Part shown: positions 61,833 to 64,000 of the stretch, piece by piece
Position numbering within the stretch: the first letter of the stretch is position 1
How the letters are laid out: the number at the start of each line of letters is the position of its first letter
Assembly: GCA_033439765.1 (NCBI GenBank)
Contig: JAULSN010000003.1
Location: 496,001 to 560,000, forward strand
From: Lasiosphaeria ovina
Lineage: Eukaryota > Ascomycota > Sordariomycetes > Sordariales > Lasiosphaeriaceae
Length of the DNA: 64,000 nucleotides
Direction: 5' to 3'
The notes under the pieces: model-generated
The model's database searches: none
Told to the model about the DNA's origin: nothing
What the model saw: only the letters and a program-made list of their open reading frames with translations
Position numbers and translations under genes: made by a program

Positions 61833-64000
61833 ATGCGACTCCTCAACGTGCGGTCTCGACAGCTTCACACCCGCTACGACGACAACATCCCGCCCTACGC
61901 GATCCTGTCCCACACATGGGACCAGCAGGAGGCGGAGGTCTCGTTCGAGGACATGAAACGGCCGGATCACGTCCACATGCCGAGGTACGACAAGATCGAG
62001 AATACCTGCAGACTGGCAGAGATCGAGGGGCTGGAATGGGTCTGGATTGACACGTGCTGCATCGACAAGTCCAGCAGCGCCGAGCTATCCGAGGCCATCA
62101 ACTCCATGTTCCGATGGTACGAGAAGGCTGCCATCTGTTTTGCCCATCTTGCCGACGTGCAGCGCAGCGACACCATTTCGGATCTGGACGTGGCTTTTGA
62201 AAACTGCCGCTGGTTCACCCGAGGCTGGACCCTCCAGGAACTGCTTGCCCCCGGCAAGTTGGTCTTTTACGACCGCGCCTGGGGAGTCATCGGCGACAGA
62301 GCCTCATTAGCAGGGCAGATACAGCGCCGCACCGCCATCCCTGCCGAGTATCTGTCCGAGCACCGCGATGATTTCCGTGAGGCGCGAGTCGGCGAGAGAA
62401 TGTCCTGGGCGTCAGACCGGAACACCACACGAAGGGAAGACCTCGCATACTGCCTCTTTGGAATCTTCGACATCCATATGCCGCTTCTGTATGGAGAAGG
62501 TGACCATGCGTTCCGGCGGCTGCAGGAGGAGATTCTCAAGACCTCTGTTGACGATTCCATCTTCGCCTGGTCGTTGGATGACATCGTCCCCTCTTTGACG
62601 GCCGGCCGAGAGGTGGACTTCTCCCACAGACCCAGCAGCTCGCCACTCGCATCATCGCCGAGGTTGTTCTACTGCCTAAAGCACAGTGTCATGTCGCATA
62701 TTTGGGAAGCCAGGAAGACCTGGGAGGTGACTGGCCGCGGCCTTCGTATCGAACTTCCAATCTACCGAGGCGCCTCTAGCCCTGTGCCATTCATCTTGCT
62801 GAATGGCGTTCTTGGAGGCGACATTAACAGCCAAATTCTCGCCTTGTCATTGCGCTCATCCTCGTCTTCCGAGGAGTACATACGAGGCAATCTCTGGATG
62901 GTGGATTGGAACTATCTTATGGGGGCACGCCGCGACACCATTTACATTCGCGGCTCGGGGGTCGGGAGAGGAAGGGATGATCTCAGCGCCCTGAACTGGC
63001 TCCAAGTCGGCTATTTGCACCTCAAGGTCGCCGCGGGACTTGGGGACCGCATAATCGCCACCTGCTCCGTGGGACCTAATCCTCGATCCCCCCATTGGAT
63101 GGTTTCTCGCCGTCCAGCTAGCAATTGGGCTCGGATAGGTGTCCACATGAAGACGGAATCCACCGATTACCTCTTGATCGTGGAGAAACGGAGCTTGGCA
63201 TGGGCTTTCTGGCAATCTAAGGATTGGCTATGCATCCCAGTCACTGCTTTCATTCTGGGCTTTCCGCCCGACTTGACTCTGGAGGATATGTTACGACTAC
63301 CCCATTCGTCGCTTTGGAAAAAAGCCAAAGAAATATCGGATTTGAAGAGAACTTTGAGGCAGAGAGATGTTTGCCTCACGGGCTCGTACTCGCATGTCAT
63401 TGAGATTGGCGATACTCAGTCGGGCACGGAAAACAATGAAGAATTCGACGGTATAGCGACGCTCATATGGCAGGAACCATATGTCGAAGTGCTGCACCGG
63501 TCAGGTTCTGAAGCAAGGTATATTGTTTTACTCGCTCTCTTTCTTTGCCTTTGGCCATTCATTGTTGAGCGGGACTTCATTCGTGATGAGAAACTCGTCG
63601 AGTTTAAACGCGAGTTGATGACCCGTCCATTCTATCTAATACCTTTCTTTTTAATACCTCCCTTGATTCCGTATACTATTATTTTTTTCACACCAGCCCT
63701 AGCGTTACTACTCTGGACACCACAACTCCGAGTGGCGGCGACGCAGAGCTGGAGGCACCGGGCGTATCTTATGAGAGCGTGGATGACCCCTCATCTGGTC
63801 TTTGGACTGGTATACGCTGCATCACGATACTACGGTGTTCCGGGATATCCTATAACTCTATCTACAGCTAGCCTGTTCATAGCTCTATGCATTAGGGGAA
63901 TAGGAGCTTTCCTGTCTACAAGTTATCCCCGATTATCAGTCAGAGGGCGCATTTGGTGGGAAGACTGGACCGAACAGCTTGTAGTGCAGGCTGTGGCGCA
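61833..64000 (+). CDS. HET-domain protein with hydrophobic C-terminus, 3' end beyond window
   Basis: The frame from the ATG at 61833 is open to the right edge (722 codons). The N-terminus is the classical HET form: MRLLNVRSRQLHTRY, YAILSHTWDQQEAEVSF, VWIDTCCIDKSSSAELSEAI, MFRWYEKAAICFAHLADV and FTRGWTLQELLAPGKLVFYD. It is followed by the usual EDLAYCLFGIFDIHMPLLYG and GEGDHAFRRLQEEIL. The middle is variable. From about codon 564 the sequence becomes strongly hydrophobic: YIVLLALFLCLWPFIV, then FYLIPFFLIPPLIPYTIIFF, LVFGLVYAASRYYG and ASLFIALCIRGIGAFL, that is four or more probable membrane spans. HET genes drive incompatibility reactions; membrane spans would place this one at a membrane. Confidence 0.88.
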   Translation, partial: MRLLNVRSRQLHTRYDDNIPPYAILSHTWDQQEAEVSFEDMKRPDHVHMPRYDKIENTCRLAEIEGLEWVWIDTCCIDKSSSAELSEAINSMFRWYEKAAICFAHLADVQRSDTISDLDVAFENCRWFTRGWTLQELLAPGKLVFYDRAWGVIGDRASLAGQIQRRTAIPAEYLSEHRDDFREARVGERMSWASDRNTTRREDLAYCLFGIFDIHMPLLYGEGDHAFRRLQEEILKTSVDDSIFAWSLDDIVPSLTAGREVDFSHRPSSSPLASSPRLFYCLKHSVMSHIWEARKTWEVTGRGLRIELPIYRGASSPVPFILLNGVLGGDINSQILALSLRSSSSSEEYIRGNLWMVDWNYLMGARRDTIYIRGSGVGRGRDDLSALNWLQVGYLHLKVAAGLGDRIIATCSVGPNPRSPHWMVSRRPASNWARIGVHMKTESTDYLLIVEKRSLAWAFWQSKDWLCIPVTAFILGFPPDLTLEDMLRLPHSSLWKKAKEISDLKRTLRQRDVCLTGSYSHVIEIGDTQSGTENNEEFDGIATLIWQEPYVEVLHRSGSEARYIVLLALFLCLWPFIVERDFIRDEKLVEFKRELMTRPFYLIPFFLIPPLIPYTIIFFTPALALLLWTPQLRVAATQSWRHRAYLMRAWMTPHLVFGLVYAASRYYGVPGYPITLSTASLFIALCIRGIGAFLSTSYPRLSVRGRIWWEDWTEQLVVQAVA

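Overview
The window looks like nuclear DNA of a filamentous ascomycete (Pezizomycotina, probably Sordariomycetes; genus not determined). It carries many short GT-AG introns (about 45-100 nt, often with a CTAAC/CTGAC branch site), long single-domain exons, and the typical accessory families of such genomes: NACHT/STAND receptors, HET domains, a HeLo domain, a Zn2Cys6 regulator, a UstYa-like oxidase, DUF1996/DUF1993 proteins, an ABCC transporter and a HAK potassium transporter. Intergenic stretches are often TA-rich and hold worn repeat copies.

Layout. 0-8 kb: a NACHT-type gene running off the left edge, a Zn2Cys6 transcription factor divergent from a multi-spanning membrane protein, a broken PD-(D/E)XK-like gene, and a five-exon UstYa/DUF3328 gene. 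9-16 kb: a head-to-tail array of five minus-strand genes, one of them broken, encoding small proteins built from repeated CxxC...CxxC ribbons. I know of no description of this array. 16-23 kb: a HeLo-domain protein with a kinase-like C-terminus lacking the catalytic residues, transcribed divergently from a kinase with intact catalytic motifs that is followed by an ankyrin-rich frame. 23-26 kb: DUF1993 and secreted DUF1996 proteins. 27.6-34 kb: a kinase pseudogene and a 1230-residue NACHT protein. 34-36.5 kb: TA-rich repeat relic. 36.5-41.6 kb: a 1599-residue ABCC transporter. 43-45.6 kb: a HET protein. 46.4-47.2 kb: an NTF2-like protein with 4-nt and 12-nt exons. 48.3-50.4 kb: a truncated NACHT pseudogene. 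51.5-56 kb: a RING-H2 membrane protein and a HAK/KUP potassium transporter. 57-61.8 kb: an orphan exon, an unknown protein and a mosaic duplication. 61.8-64 kb: a HET protein with a hydrophobic multi-span C-terminus, running off the right edge.

Working together. Housekeeping-like genes (ABCC, HAK, RING, NTF2-like) are interspersed with a dense set of genes of the kinds used in fungal self/non-self recognition and regulated cell death: three NACHT loci, two HET genes, one HeLo gene and two kinase loci. Several are decayed, as expected for a fast-turnover, repeat-rich region. The two most interesting systems are the HeLo-pseudokinase / kinase-ankyrin divergent pair, whose architecture resembles metazoan MLKL with RIP kinases, and the zinc-ribbon array. 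All exon boundaries were inferred by eye from splice consensus, frame and family knowledge; none was tested against transcripts.
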